Source: Oceanobacillus polygoni
GTDB lineage: Bacteria; Bacillota; Bacilli; Bacillales; Amphibacillaceae
Length of the DNA: 64,000 bases
NCBI RefSeq assembly: GCF_008304605.1
Contig: NZ_PIJY01000001.1
Coordinates: 1 to 64,000 of the forward strand
Direction: 5' to 3'
Shown here: in pieces, positions 1-8,596 of the stretch
Numbering within the stretch: the stretch's first letter is position 1
How the letters are laid out: every line of letters starts with the position of its first letter
Made by a program: the position numbers and the translations under genes
Notes under the pieces: generated by a model
What the model was told of the DNA's origin: nothing
The model's database searches: none
The model's input: the letters and a program-made list of their open reading frames with translations, nothing else

Positions 1-49
1 AGGCACGCCGCCAGCGTTCGTCCTGAGCCAAGATCAAACTCTCCATAAA
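1..49 (-). rRNA. 16S rRNA gene, 5' end only (partial)
   Basis: The reverse complement reads as the start of bacterial 16S rRNA: a GGAGAGTTTGATC block, then GGCTCAGGACGAACGCTGGC and the GGCGTGCCT helix. Transcription runs leftward, so the rest of the gene lies before base 1. The base after GATC is T (GATCTTGG) where the common universal primer region has C or A. The operon leader and promoters lie at 50-312. The adjacent ygxA gene is also an rrn neighbour in B. subtilis. Confidence 0.97.
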
Positions 50-72
50 AGTGTTTGTAATACTTAGCTGTT

Positions 73-90
73 GTAGAAGCTGGCTTCTAC
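73..90 (-). other. rRNA leader hairpin
   Basis: An 8-bp perfect inverted repeat (GTAGAAGC / GCTTCTAC, 2-nt spacer) lies in the rRNA leader about 25 bp before the mature 16S start. It may be part of the leader fold used in 16S precursor processing. The role is inferred from position only. Confidence 0.5.
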
Positions 91-147
91 TTGTTTTAAA
101 AAGAAAACTTAGTTTCCTTTTTCTTGACATACTGGTTGTTTTGTTCA

Positions 148-161
148 GTTTTCAAAGAGCA
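148..161 (-). promoter_or_regulatory. rRNA boxA antitermination element
   Basis: The minus strand reads TGCTCTTTGAAAACT. This matches the boxA of Bacillus rRNA leaders, which recruits the NusB/NusE antitermination complex. It lies between promoter P2 and the 16S gene, as expected. Confidence 0.85.
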
Positions 162-197
162 AATTTGTTTGTCGCTTTGTTAAGCGACGACTTTTCT

Positions 198-227
198 AAT
201 ATAACATAACTGCCGTCGTTGTGTCAA
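198..227 (-). promoter_or_regulatory. rRNA promoter P2 (proximal)
   Basis: On the minus strand TTGACA (222-227) and TATATT (198-203) are separated by 18 bp; TTATAT one base over gives 17 bp. It sits about 150 bp upstream of 16S and just before boxA, like the P2 promoter of Bacillus rrn operons. Confidence 0.8.
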
Positions 228-283
228 TAGTTAATTTTATATTTTTTGTCGTTAATCTTTAGTGGATTTTTGCGACGGATTTA

Positions 284-312
284 ACTTTATCACGGTTGTT
301 TATTAAAGTCAA
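284..312 (-). promoter_or_regulatory. rRNA promoter P1 (distal)
   Basis: On the minus strand TTGACT (307-312) and TAAAGT (284-289) are exactly 17 bp apart. It lies 86 bp upstream of P2 in an AT-rich stretch. The two together form the tandem P1/P2 layout typical of rRNA operons. Confidence 0.7.
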
Positions 313-430
313 CGATTATTTTACAAGAATTTATCAGTTGCTTTACATATGCTTAATAATAAGGGCGGAGTATTAGGTTCTACGCTATTTTCCGCCCACA
401 TATATACATATGCACTTTACGCCTTGCGTG

Positions 431-1306
431 TTACTTTATCTCATTCACAATATATTTTCTTTGGTATACAGCGTGTCCTTTTGTTTCCTCAAGAACTACG
501 TTTATTATATTTTTTTCAACAAGGTAAGAAAGAATCGCACTTAAGTCAAGTCTATATGGTTGAACCATAGCATGACGTTTGATATCAGCATAAGACCAAG
601 CACTGTCCTTTGTTTTCATAATATCTAATAAATGCTTAGCAGATAGTATTGCTCGATTATGAATAACAAAGTCCATTCCTATAATCATTAGTTCAATTCG
701 TTTATTTACCTCCTCATTACTTTCAATGAAAACTTCATATAATTTATAAACCTCGAAGTCAATTTTCTTTACTTGACTCCAAACAGTTACCTCCGGATAG
801 TAACCTTTTTCTAATACCGCTAGTCTTGCTAAATAATGAAGCGAATAAAGAATTTTACTATGTGCATCATTAAATTCTCCTGTTTCGTAAAGAGATTTAG
901 CTTCACTGTAACTTTTAACTAATTTACCGAAGTCGATCATCTTCCTTAAGTTACGCTTCTCTTTAGGGAAATCACGTAGCTGCTCCTTTAATCGAGCAAT
1001 GGACTCATTTCTATCAAATACTGGCTTACCAAGAATAATCCATTCAACTGCTCGTCGATAGCCACTTGTATCGATCCATTCCATCAAAACATCCATTCGA
1101 ACAATATGTAGTGCTGCGGTTTTCCCCTCTATTTCATAATGCTTCACATACCAGGTTTGTTCATATTCATCTACGATAATTAGTAGTATAACGTCGAACT
1201 CATCCGTAATAGGACTGTCATGTTGGGTTTTCTCTATTAAAAGTATCCCTAACGTATTGAGATTACTTGCATGTTCTTGATAAATAGGTCTTAGGAAATT
1301 TTCCAT
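431..1306 (-). CDS. ygxA: YgxA-like nucleotidyltransferase-fold protein
   Basis: The 291-residue protein resembles B. subtilis YgxA, annotated as nucleotidyltransferase-like. The N-terminal part (about 1-120) has the alpha/beta character of that fold, with a DEFDVILLIIVDE stretch around residues 35-47. The middle is helical, and the C-terminal part looks winged-helix-like. The start at 1306 follows GGAGGAAAC with good spacing. The gene points toward the rRNA operon, as ygxA does beside rrnD in B. subtilis. No substrate is known. I do not see a full GSx(D/E)xD catalytic signature, so transferase activity is not assured. Confidence 0.82.
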   Translation of the reverse strand: MENFLRPIYQEHASNLNTLGILLIEKTQHDSPITDEFDVILLIIVDEYEQTWYVKHYEIEGKTAALHIVRMDVLMEWIDTSGYRRAVEWIILGKPVFDRNESIARLKEQLRDFPKEKRNLRKMIDFGKLVKSYSEAKSLYETGEFNDAHSKILYSLHYLARLAVLEKGYYPEVTVWSQVKKIDFEVYKLYEVFIESNEEVNKRIELMIIGMDFVIHNRAILSAKHLLDIMKTKDSAWSYADIKRHAMVQPYRLDLSAILSYLVEKNIINVVLEETKGHAVYQRKYIVNEIK

Positions 1307-1432
1307 TCTACGGTTTCCTCCATTTTCGATTACTATTAATAATTATTCGTTACATTTAACTGAAAAACCTTTTTCATAATAATTTTTTTTAATTTTATGC
1401 TATACTACAGTTGTAAATTAAGGGGGAAAAAC

Positions 1433-1810
1433 ATGGCACAACAATTGGTATACTCAAGTAAAATAAATAAGATTCGCACGTTCGCATTGATTCTAGTTTT
1501 TGCAGGCATCCTGTTAATGTACGCAGGTATTCTCACTAAAAATATCGAATGGTTAATGGTTATATTTTTTATATTAGGGTTACTGATGGTTGTTTTCAGT
1601 TGTGTTGTCTATGTATGGATAGGAACACTATCCCTTAAGGCAGTTCCTGTTGTTTGCCCAAATTGTGACAAGCCAACCAAGATGTTAGGTCGTGTTGATG
1701 CTTGCATGCATTGTAAACAGCCATTGACAATGGATAAGAACCTAGAAGGTGAAGCATTCGATGAAAAATATAATAAACGTAGCTATGCAAAATCACAAAA
1801 GAAGCGTTAA
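1433..1810 (+). CDS. ygzB: YgzB family (DUF2614) membrane protein with a CxxC pair
   Basis: The 125-residue protein begins [10 protein letters not shown]. It has two hydrophobic segments (about residues 17-37 and 42-65), then a cytoplasmic tail with two CxxC motifs (CPNC and CMHC) that could form a zinc ribbon. The family is small, conserved in Bacillaceae and of unknown function. An upstream ATG at 1397 overlaps the apparent extended -10 (TGC-TATACT, 1398-1406). I therefore chose the ATG at 1433, which follows AGGGGGA. The gene is divergent from ygxA and ends at a strong terminator. It sits beside perR and ygxA in B. subtilis as well. Confidence 0.85.
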   Translation: MAQQLVYSSKINKIRTFALILVFAGILLMYAGILTKNIEWLMVIFFILGLLMVVFSCVVYVWIGTLSLKAVPVVCPNCDKPTKMLGRVDACMHCKQPLTMDKNLEGEAFDEKYNKRSYAKSQKKR

Positions 1811-1825
1811 TTTACTGCACTTCAC

Positions 1826-1854
1826 AAAATCCGTCGAAATCGACGGATTTTTTT
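1826..1854 (+). terminator. Intrinsic terminator after ygzB
   Basis: A 10-bp perfect stem (AAATCCGTCG / CGACGGATTT) with an AAAT loop runs straight into a T tract, 16 bp after the ygzB stop. Confidence 0.9.
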
Positions 1855-1954
1855 ACACGGTGACAAAGTATGTTTCCATACATCAAACACAATCAAATTT
1901 ACCAATTACATAATAAACCAACAATTTAACTATTAACGAAGGGAAAGATATTCA

Positions 1955-3688
1955 ATGGCATCCTTATTGCACTTTGATTTTATAAGTGAGACTGAAAAAA
2001 ACACTCCCTTGCTTTTTAAAAATCCAATCAAGATCATTTCTACTTCAAACATAGATGAAGTGATTCCTTTATTAAAAGAAGTTGAAGCAGAAACAAACAA
2101 AGGCTACTATGCAGCAGGATATCTTTCCTATGAAGCTGCTCCTGCATTTGAAAAAGCTTTTCAAGTTCATTCCAATCCAGTCATGCCGCTTCTCTGGTTC
2201 GGTATTTACGAGAAGCCAGAGAAGAAGCAACTTCAATCCGTTCAGGTATTTCACACTTCTGAATGGAAAGCGCAAACGTCTTTATTCGATTATAACAATT
2301 GTATCGGGCAAATTAAAAGTTACATTAGACAAGGTATTACGTATCAAGTTAACTATACGATTCGAATGCTGTCCCAGTTTTCCGGCGATTCTATTGCATA
2401 CTATAATCAATTAGTCAAAGCCCAAGCAGCAAACTACAGTGCTTATTTAGACATTGGGGATTTTACAATTGTTTCTGTTTCACCCGAACTGTTCTTTCAC
2501 TTAAAAGAAGGTAAACTTACAACCAAGCCGATGAAAGGTACGATTGAAAGGGGAACTACTCCAGAAGAAGATCAATCGAATTCAAATTGGCTGTATCATT
2601 CGAAAAAAAACCGCGCTGAAAATGTGATGATTGTCGATTTGCTGCGGAATGATTTAGGAATGATAGCAAAGCCAAATAGTGTGAAGGTACCCAAGTTATA
2701 TTCAATTGAGGAATACCCAACAGTCTTTCAAATGACTTCCACTGTAACTGCAGAGATTTCAAATGAGAAAACAATTGCTGATGTATTCACCGCATTATTT
2801 CCTTGTGGTTCCATTACAGGAGCACCTAAAATAAGTACAATGGATATAATTAACCAGCTTGAACCTACTCCACGGGAAGTGTATTGTGGAACGATCGGTT
2901 ACATAACTCCTGATAAGGAGGCTATTTTTAATGTACCCATCCGAACGGTCATGATTAATAATCAAAGTAGTGATGCAATGTACGGAATTGGCGGCGGGAT
3001 TACATGGGATTCAAATGATCAAGATGAATACAAGGAAGCACTAACAAAAGCAAAAGTATTAGATGTCTTGCCGATGCCATTTCAATTATTAGAAACAATT
3101 GGTCTTGAAGATGGAACCTATTTTATTTTAGAAAATCACTTAAAACGTTTAGAGAAGAGTGCCTCCTATTTTAACTATCCTGTTGACATAGCATCTGCAA
3201 AAGAGAAACTTCAGGATTTTGCAAATACCCATCCTCTTGGAATGTGGAAGGTCCGCCTTCTTTCCAATCGCAATGGAGGAATTGTAATAGAAGGAACAGA
3301 AATAGCTGAACTTACGAATTCTATTCCCGTTAAGCTGGCTAATGCCGCGGTAGATAAGGACAATCGCTTTCTGCATCACAAAACAACAAATAGAAGTATA
3401 TATGAAAAAACCAAGCAGCAACACCCAAACGTTTTTGATGTTCTATTATGGAATCAAGACCATGAAATTACCGAATTCACAACAGGTAATATCGTAGTAG
3501 AAATAGATGGTAAATTATATACACCACCATTAAGTTCAGGTTTACTCCCCGGCACGTATAGAGAAGTATTACTTGAAGAGGGAGTTATTTCGGAAAGAAA
3601 ACTTTTGGTTGAGGAAATCTTCAATATATCTAAAATATGGCTCATTAATAGTGTAAGAAAATGGATACCTGTTCAACTATTAAAATGA
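1955..3688 (+). CDS. pabBC: Fused aminodeoxychorismate synthase I / aminodeoxychorismate lyase
   Basis: This 577-residue fusion makes 4-aminobenzoate for folate from chorismate. The chorismate-binding PabB part (about residues 105-370) carries KPMKGT at 191-196, whose Lys matches the nucleophile of PabB enzymes, and CGSITGAPK further on. The C-terminal part (about 380-577) is a class IV aminotransferase-fold lyase. It contains the expected PLP lysine in HHKTTNR and the TEFTTGNI motif. The start at 1955 follows GAAGGGAAAG. No glutamine amidotransferase (PabA) gene is nearby. The gene stands alone, bracketed by terminators, within the otherwise conserved ygzB-perR block, so it is probably a later insertion. 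Such PabB-PabC fusions are known in Firmicutes. Confidence 0.92.
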   Translation: MASLLHFDFISETEKNTPLLFKNPIKIISTSNIDEVIPLLKEVEAETNKGYYAAGYLSYEAAPAFEKAFQVHSNPVMPLLWFGIYEKPEKKQLQSVQVFHTSEWKAQTSLFDYNNCIGQIKSYIRQGITYQVNYTIRMLSQFSGDSIAYYNQLVKAQAANYSAYLDIGDFTIVSVSPELFFHLKEGKLTTKPMKGTIERGTTPEEDQSNSNWLYHSKKNRAENVMIVDLLRNDLGMIAKPNSVKVPKLYSIEEYPTVFQMTSTVTAEISNEKTIADVFTALFPCGSITGAPKISTMDIINQLEPTPREVYCGTIGYITPDKEAIFNVPIRTVMINNQSSDAMYGIGGGITWDSNDQDEYKEALTKAKVLDVLPMPFQLLETIGLEDGTYFILENHLKRLEKSASYFNYPVDIASAKEKLQDFANTHPLGMWKVRLLSNRNGGIVIEGTEIAELTNSIPVKLANAAVDKDNRFLHHKTTNRSIYEKTKQQHPNVFDVLLWNQDHEITEFTTGNIVVEIDGKLYTPPLSSGLLPGTYREVLLEEGVISERKLLVEEIFNISKIWLINSVRKWIPVQLLK

Positions 3689-3694
3689 ATCATA

Positions 3695-3736
3695 ACAAAA
3701 GCCAACTGCAAGTCGATCCTTACAGTTGGCTTTTGT
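3695..3736 (+). terminator. Terminator after pabBC
   Basis: A 14-bp perfect stem (ACAAAAGCCAACTG and its complement, loop 3709-3722) begins 7 bp after the pabBC stop. The T-rich end of the stem serves as a short U tract. It may act on both strands. Confidence 0.8.
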
Positions 3737-3816
3737 CACGTATTAACGACCTTTGTGGTATAAACAGCACATAAATTCCTGATTCTGTTCAACTAAAATT
3801 CATTTTGGAAAAAATT

Positions 3817-3841
3817 CCCCAATGAATGAAGTATCACTTTA
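3817..3841. repeat. Short interspersed motif, copy A (3' end of perR)
   Basis: The 25-bp stretch containing CCCCAATGAATGAAGT matches 22 of 25 bases of a stretch at 30490-30514. Both copies sit at the 3' end of a minus-strand gene and read G-run then T-run downstream of it. The function is unknown. Confidence 0.5.
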
Positions 3842-3845
3842 TCAA

Positions 3846-4289
3846 TTAGTGCTTTTGTGTTAGCATTTCCTGACAACCAGGGCACTTGCCGTATACTTCG
3901 AGACGATGATGACTTACTTCAAATCCAGTTACCTGTTCAGCTAGGGATTCTACTTCATCTAATGAAGGATAATGAAAATCAACAATCTTTCCGCACGCTT
4001 CGCAAATAATATGATAATGATCAGAAGTATTGCAGTCGAATCTGCTTGATGCATCTCCGTAGGTTAATTCACGAACTAATCCTACTTCTCTAAGTACACG
4101 TAGGTTATTATAGACAGTTGCCACACTCATGTTTGGGAATTTCCCTTCCAACGCCTTATAGATATCATCTGCTGTCGGATGAACCATCGTGTTAAGCAAG
4201 TACTCTAGAACTGCGTGCCGCTGTGGTGTGATACGGACGCCTGATTCTTTTAATGTATCAATCGCTTCCCGTAATCGCTTTTCAGACAC
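3846..4289 (-). CDS. perR: Peroxide-sensing repressor PerR (Fur family)
   Basis: PerR is a dimeric metalloregulator that senses H2O2 by iron-catalysed histidine oxidation and represses oxidative-stress genes. From the GTG at 4289 the protein has 147 residues. It aligns with B. subtilis PerR without offset: the regulatory-metal ligands H37, D85, H91, H93 and D104 and the structural-zinc cysteines C96, C99, C136 and C139 are all present. The recognition region contains [17 protein letters not shown] prefer the GTG because GAGGTG lies 7 bp upstream; a TTG at 4310 would place that ribosome binding site inside the gene. A PerR box overlaps the promoter, so autoregulation is likely. Confidence 0.96.
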   Translation of the reverse strand: MSEKRLREAIDTLKESGVRITPQRHAVLEYLLNTMVHPTADDIYKALEGKFPNMSVATVYNNLRVLREVGLVRELTYGDASSRFDCNTSDHYHIICEACGKIVDFHYPSLDEVESLAEQVTGFEVSHHRLEVYGKCPGCQEMLTQKH

Positions 4290-4347
4290 CGCCAAACACC
4301 TCACTTTCAAAAATTAATAATATATTCGAATTAACAACATTATTAGA

Positions 4348-4362
4348 TTGTAATCTTTATAA
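4348..4362 (-). promoter_or_regulatory. PerR box at the perR promoter
   Basis: TTGTAATCTTTATAA matches the PerR consensus TTATAATnATTATAA at 12 of 14 defined positions. It lies immediately downstream of the perR -10 element, about 60 bp before the start codon, where bound PerR would block initiation. Confidence 0.8.
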
Positions 4363-4364
4363 TT

Positions 4365-4394
4365 AGTGTAACTGCTTACCTAGTGTTCTGTCAA
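4365..4394 (-). promoter_or_regulatory. perR promoter (sigma-A type)
   Basis: On the minus strand TTGACA (4389-4394) and TACACT (4365-4370) are 18 bp apart, directly upstream of the PerR box. Confidence 0.7.
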
Positions 4395-4418
4395 TATAAG
4401 TATATTATACAAGCTGAA

Positions 4419-4979
4419 TTAAATATCTACTTTTAACGGCAACTCATCGCCACCTAGCTTCTTATTTACATATCTAGCCGCAACAAATAGAAAATCAGAT
4501 AATCGATTTAAATAAGATAATACAAGGTCGTTGTTCAATTCGTCACCAAGTCCAACCACTGTACGTTCTGCACGTCTAACTACCGTTCTTGCAGTATGCA
4601 GAGCACTTGAAGTACTGTGGCCAGATGGAAGTATAAAGTTTTTCAGCGGATCCAATTGTTGGTCCCACCTGTCAATCTGAGCCTCCATCTCCTGAATATG
4701 CTCCGGCTTTAACTTCCACGTTACTTCCTTATCAGCCGGCGTAGAAAGCTCAGCACCTACATGAAATAGGATTGTCTGTACACGGTGCATCTGCTCGAGG
4801 AATGCTTCTTTCTCATCCCATTCTTCCTGATTGAGAAAGCTTAGTGCCAAACCAATGACAGAATTCGCTTCATCACATGTGCCGTATGCTTCTACACGTA
4901 AATGATTCTTCGGTACACGCTTGCCATAAACTAATGATGTTTGCCCTTTATCACCGGAACGCGTATAAATTCGCATCAT
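4419..4979 (-). CDS. Cob(I)alamin adenosyltransferase, PduO type
   Basis: The enzyme transfers the adenosyl group of ATP to cob(I)alamin, giving coenzyme B12. The 186-residue protein has the PduO-family N-terminal ATP-binding motif TRSGDKGQTSL. It also has the conserved C-terminal helices with SGHSTSSALHTARTVVRRAE and LSYLNRLSDFLFVAAR. The fold is a trimeric five-helix bundle. The first of two tandem ATG codons overlaps the stop of the upstream dehydrogenase (TAATG), indicating translational coupling, with AGGGGGT as ribosome binding site. It resembles B. subtilis YvqK. No cobalamin biosynthesis gene or B12 enzyme is visible nearby, so it may work in salvage. Confidence 0.93.
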   Translation of the reverse strand: MMRIYTRSGDKGQTSLVYGKRVPKNHLRVEAYGTCDEANSVIGLALSFLNQEEWDEKEAFLEQMHRVQTILFHVGAELSTPADKEVTWKLKPEHIQEMEAQIDRWDQQLDPLKNFILPSGHSTSSALHTARTVVRRAERTVVGLGDELNNDLVLSYLNRLSDFLFVAARYVNKKLGGDELPLKVDI

Positions 4980-5926
4980 TAATACCCCCTAGACAAATCA
5001 ATTTTATTCGTATAATCATCCCCACCAGTTAGATAATTATCAAGATTTCTTCTGAAAATCTCTAGTGCTCGCGTTGCATAATGTGGTGAAAGACCTGATA
5101 TATGAGGGGTGATTGTAATTTTATCTTCTGACCAAAATGGATGGTCTTTCGGTAGCGGCTCTTGTTCTGTTACATCCAATATCGCATGAGCAATTTCATT
5201 TTCCTGCACAGCCTGAAGCATTACTTCACTGCTAACCGCATCGCCTCGTCCCATATTTAAAAACACGCCATGATCCGGCATCACGTTGAAATGGTCATAC
5301 GTAAAAAAGCCTTTTGTCTCTTTTGTTCTTGGTAGAACCGAAACAAGAAAATCTGCTTCAGGCAATACATGCTCAAGCTTATCATTCGTAACATTTTCAT
5401 CAAAATACGCTACATTTGCTCCACTTCTAGATACACCAATCGTTTTCATTTGAAAGGCTTTCGCGAGCCGAGCAACCTCTTGGCCAATTGCGCCAGTTCC
5501 AGCAATAACAATTGTACTTCCAGTTATTTCTTTAACTTTTACCGACTTGTCCCAATGGTGGGCTTGCTCATTTTGGATCAGTATTTTCTCTTGACGATAA
5601 ACCTGTAATAACATTGATATAGCATATTCAGCCATTTGTATCTTATGAATACCTCTTGCATTTGTTAAAATAATTTCTTTTTCCTTCATTAGCTCAAAAG
5701 GCAATTCATCCACACCAGCCGACAGGACCATAATCCATTTAAGCTTAGATGCATGTTGAATAACTTCTTCATTCACATCACTACCATATGTGACAAGAAC
5801 TTCAGCCTCATCCAGATGTTTCTTCGTCATCTCATCACTATCTGAAAATAAAAACTGTTGATCGGAATAGTCATGTTTTAACTTCTCATGATGCTTGCTT
5901 GAAATTTTTGCTGAAAATAAGATCAT
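4979..5926 (-). CDS. D-2-hydroxyacid dehydrogenase (NAD-binding)
   Basis: This 315-residue member of the D-isomer-specific 2-hydroxyacid dehydrogenase family interconverts 2-oxo acids and D-2-hydroxy acids. It has the Rossmann motif GTGAIGQEVARLA in mid-sequence. The catalytic set is Arg in NMGRGD, Glu in DVTEQEPLP and His in TPHISG. I chose the ATG at 5926, preceded by GGGAGGG. An extension to 6028 would add an unrelated 34-residue leader over the ribosome binding site. It is coupled to the adenosyltransferase gene. The true substrate cannot be read from sequence; 3-phosphoglycerate is unlikely because no ACT or ASB domain follows. Confidence 0.88.
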   Translation of the reverse strand: MILFSAKISSKHHEKLKHDYSDQQFLFSDSDEMTKKHLDEAEVLVTYGSDVNEEVIQHASKLKWIMVLSAGVDELPFELMKEKEIILTNARGIHKIQMAEYAISMLLQVYRQEKILIQNEQAHHWDKSVKVKEITGSTIVIAGTGAIGQEVARLAKAFQMKTIGVSRSGANVAYFDENVTNDKLEHVLPEADFLVSVLPRTKETKGFFTYDHFNVMPDHGVFLNMGRGDAVSSEVMLQAVQENEIAHAILDVTEQEPLPKDHPFWSEDKITITPHISGLSPHYATRALEIFRRNLDNYLTGGDDYTNKIDLSRGY

Positions 5927-5997
5927 TACTATAGCCCTCCCCCTAAAACCCTTTCTTCTATAGTAATGGTTTTTAGCAAAACTGAAAACACTAAAGC

Positions 5998-6021
5998 AAA
6001 ACAGCCCATATAGGACTGTTT
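5998..6021 (-). terminator. Probable terminator after bcp
   Basis: An AAACAG / CTGTTT stem with further inner pairing lies 16 bp after the bcp stop. On the minus strand it is followed by a T-rich stretch. The stem is modest. Confidence 0.5.
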
Positions 6022-6036
6022 CATTCATGCGTTTGA

Positions 6037-6504
6037 TTATGAATTTTCTCTTATAAATTCTAACGCTTCTTCTACATGACCCTTTACTCTTACTTTTCGA
6101 AATTCCTTTTGTAACTTTCCTTCTTTATCAATGATAAACGTAGAACGTTCGATTCCGTAATATTCCTTCCCGAAGTTCTTTTTCAATTTCCACACATCAA
6201 ACATCTCTGCTAACTTATGATCTTCATCAGCTAACAATAAAAACGGCAAGTCATGTTTATTAATAAACTTCTGATGGCTTTCAACCGGATCTGGACTGAC
6301 ACCAATAATTACCGCATCTAATTCAGCAAAGCTCTCATGCTGATCACGAAAATCACAAGCCTCCGTTGTACATCCAGGTGTCATATCCTTTGGATAAAAA
6401 TATAATACCACATGCTTCCCTTTAAAATCAGATAGACTTACCTGCTCACCGGATTGACTTGGCAACGTAAAATCTTCTACTTGTTTTCCAATTTCTACTG
6501 TCAT
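6037..6504 (-). CDS. bcp: Thioredoxin-dependent thiol peroxidase (Bcp/PrxQ)
   Basis: This peroxiredoxin reduces H2O2 and organic hydroperoxides using thioredoxin. From the ATG at 6504 (GGAGGGAAC upstream) it has 155 residues. The motif TPGCTTEACDF holds the peroxidatic cysteine and, five residues later, the resolving cysteine of the PrxQ subgroup. FYPKDMTPG and the distal GIERSTFIID are also typical. The ortholog in B. subtilis is ygaF, which likewise lies between gsaB and perR. I see no PerR box in front of it. A longer start at 6525 would overlap the ribosome binding site. Confidence 0.95.
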   Translation of the reverse strand: MTVEIGKQVEDFTLPSQSGEQVSLSDFKGKHVVLYFYPKDMTPGCTTEACDFRDQHESFAELDAVIIGVSPDPVESHQKFINKHDLPFLLLADEDHKLAEMFDVWKLKKNFGKEYYGIERSTFIIDKEGKLQKEFRKVRVKGHVEEALEFIRENS

Positions 6505-6564
6505 GTAAAGTTCCCTCCAACTCAAAACATTCTATTGCCACTATATCATATCAAGATAACAGAT

Positions 6565-6999
6565 TCATGTATCCCTGCTTCGATCTCGAGTTTGAAAAAT
6601 CTTTACGACAAATGAAGCGGGCAGAATATAGCCGATCAACGCTTGTGTTAATGCAATAAATCTACCAACCCCAACAGGTGTAATATCTCCATATCCAACC
6701 GAAAGTAATGTAACACCACTAAAATAAACGGAATGGATAATCGAACCTAGAATGCTCACCTGTCTCAATTCTCCATTTTCAACGAGCACAATCCCTTCAA
6801 TGGATAAAATAAAGTAAATCATTCCATACCCTAACATAATAATGATATAAAGAACGAGCAACGCCATAAATATTTCTGTAGAGAAACGACTTTCCTTCAT
6901 TTCGAAAGCTACGGCAAAGCTTTTACCACGAAAAAAGTCGAGGAAGCTTTTCATTAGGATTAAGCATATAGCAATCATAATTAGCCAAGGTATAATCAT
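6565..6999 (-). CDS. Two-TM potassium channel protein
   Basis: This 144-residue membrane protein has an N-terminal hydrophobic segment (about 1-20), a second at about 42-66, a pore loop with the selectivity filter SVGYGD (about residues 99-104), and a final segment at about 113-133. That is the Ion_trans_2 layout of simple bacterial K+ channels. There is no RCK/TrkA cytosolic gating domain after the last helix, only a short basic tail (QTRDRSRDT). Gating control is therefore unclear. The start follows GAGGGGTTTGA. It is not part of the B. subtilis version of this block. Confidence 0.85.
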   Translation of the reverse strand: MIIPWLIMIAICLILMKSFLDFFRGKSFAVAFEMKESRFSTEIFMALLVLYIIIMLGYGMIYFILSIEGIVLVENGELRQVSILGSIIHSVYFSGVTLLSVGYGDITPVGVGRFIALTQALIGYILPASFVVKIFQTRDRSRDT

Positions 7000-7200
7000 T
7001 CAAACCCCTCATTTATAGTTGTTATATGATATATGTATGCTCCATCCTAAAAAAGCTTGTCTTAGAAAATAGAAAACCTTCTTCCTTTCGAAAAGATATT
7101 AAATTTGAAGACAAGGAACTTAGCAATCATTATGTATTCTATTTTATATTTGTTATATTAGTTAATGTCAATACGGAGAGATCAAGGGAGGATTTCATAG

Positions 7201-8496
7201 ATGAATTTTACAAAATCAGAAGAGCTTCACCGAGAAGCTTTGGAGCATATTGTTGGGGGAGTCAACTCACCTTCTCGTGCATATAAAGCAGTAGGTGGAG
7301 GCTCACCAGTATATATGGAACGTGGACAAGGACCTTATTTTTGGGATGTTGACGGAAATAAGTACATAGATTATTTAGCAGCCTATGGTCCAATTATAAC
7401 CGGACATGCACATCCACATATTGCGAAAGCTATTGCACACGCTGCAACTACGGGGGTTCTGTACGGTACACCGACAAAATTAGAAAACCAATTTGCGAAA
7501 ATGCTAAAGGAAGCAATTCCTTCACTCGAAAAGGTTCGCTTCAACAATTCAGGAACGGAAGCAGTGATGACGACAATCCGTGTAGCTCGTGCTTATACAG
7601 GAAGAACAAAAATTATTAAATTTGCTGGCTGTTATCACGGACACTTTGATGCGGTATTAGTACAAGCTGGTTCAGGACCATCTACACTTGGAACTCCTGA
7701 TTCAGCAGGTGTACCTAAATCAACTGCAGCAGATGTGATTACCGTTCCATTTAATGATTTAGAGGCTTATAAAGAAGCACTAAACAAATGGGGTGACGAA
7801 ATTGCTGCTGTATTAGTTGAACCAATTGTAGGCAACTTTGGTATTGTCGAGCCACATGAAGGTTTTCTGCAAGCAGTTAATGATTTAACACATGAAGCAG
7901 GAGCACTTGTTATTTATGATGAAGTGATTACCGCTTTTCGCTTCACGTATGGAAGTGCACAGCAGCTATATGGAGTAGAACCAGACATGACAGCAATGGG
8001 TAAAATAATTGGTGGAGGACTTCCAATTGGAGCTTACGGTGGTCGGAAAGACATTATGGAACAAGTCGCACCACTTGGACCTGCATATCAAGCTGGAACA
8101 ATGGCAGGTAATCCTGCATCGATGGCTTCTGGCATTGCCTGTTTAGAAGTTTTAAAACAAGATGGAGTTTACGAAAAGCTAAATCAACTTGGAGAACTGT
8201 TAGAAAATGGAATTTTAGAACAAGCTGAAAAATACGGTATATCAATTACAGTCAATCGTTTACGCGGAGCACTTAGCGTTTATTTTGGTGAAGAAAAAAT
8301 AACGAACTATGAACAAGCTGAAGCGACAGATGGTGATGCATTTGCGACATTCTTTAAATTAATGCTGAATCAGGGAATTAACCTAGCTCCTTCAAAATAC
8401 GAAGCATGGTTCCTAACTACAGAGCATAAAGAATCCGATATTGCGCAAACAATTGATGCTGTTGGTCATGCCTTTCGTGTAATGGCAGATAAATAG
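7201..8496 (+). CDS. gsaB: Glutamate-1-semialdehyde 2,1-aminomutase (second-type, GsaB)
   Basis: This PLP enzyme converts glutamate-1-semialdehyde to 5-aminolevulinate for haem synthesis. The 431-residue protein has the [15 protein letters not shown] loop, the YDEVITAFR cofactor-binding segment, and the catalytic lysine K268 in [10 protein letters not shown]. The ATG follows GGGAGGATTTCATAG. In B. subtilis the ortholog gsaB (also hemL2) occupies the same position between ygaD/ygaE and ygaF. The main hemL sits in the hem operon elsewhere, so this is presumably a paralog. It stands alone and ends in a strong terminator. Confidence 0.95.
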   Translation: MNFTKSEELHREALEHIVGGVNSPSRAYKAVGGGSPVYMERGQGPYFWDVDGNKYIDYLAAYGPIITGHAHPHIAKAIAHAATTGVLYGTPTKLENQFAKMLKEAIPSLEKVRFNNSGTEAVMTTIRVARAYTGRTKIIKFAGCYHGHFDAVLVQAGSGPSTLGTPDSAGVPKSTAADVITVPFNDLEAYKEALNKWGDEIAAVLVEPIVGNFGIVEPHEGFLQAVNDLTHEAGALVIYDEVITAFRFTYGSAQQLYGVEPDMTAMGKIIGGGLPIGAYGGRKDIMEQVAPLGPAYQAGTMAGNPASMASGIACLEVLKQDGVYEKLNQLGELLENGILEQAEKYGISITVNRLRGALSVYFGEEKITNYEQAEATDGDAFATFFKLMLNQGINLAPSKYEAWFLTTEHKESDIAQTIDAVGHAFRVMADK

Positions 8497-8497
8497 G

Positions 8498-8523
8498 AAA
8501 AGGAGCCTCTCGAGGCTCCTTTT
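8498..8523 (+). terminator. Terminator after gsaB
   Basis: AAAAGGAGCCT / AGGCTCCTTTT forms a perfect hairpin immediately after the stop codon. Its A/T-rich flanks allow function in both directions, so it may also serve the convergent ygaD. Confidence 0.9.
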
Positions 8524-8596
8524 CTAATATCGTTTATGGACTTTACATCATATAAACAGATTTCATCCTAAACTTGCTCGGTAAAATCAACTTTGG

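Noticed and set aside
349-570. 73-codon plus-strand frame
   Set aside because: It overlaps ygxA on the other strand, lacks a ribosome binding site and has no family features.
6505-6564. PerR box in front of bcp
   Set aside because: I looked because bcp is an oxidative-stress gene; no match near the consensus is present.
7026-7286. 86-codon frame overlapping the start of gsaB
   Set aside because: It covers the gsaB promoter and ribosome binding site in another frame, with no family similarity.
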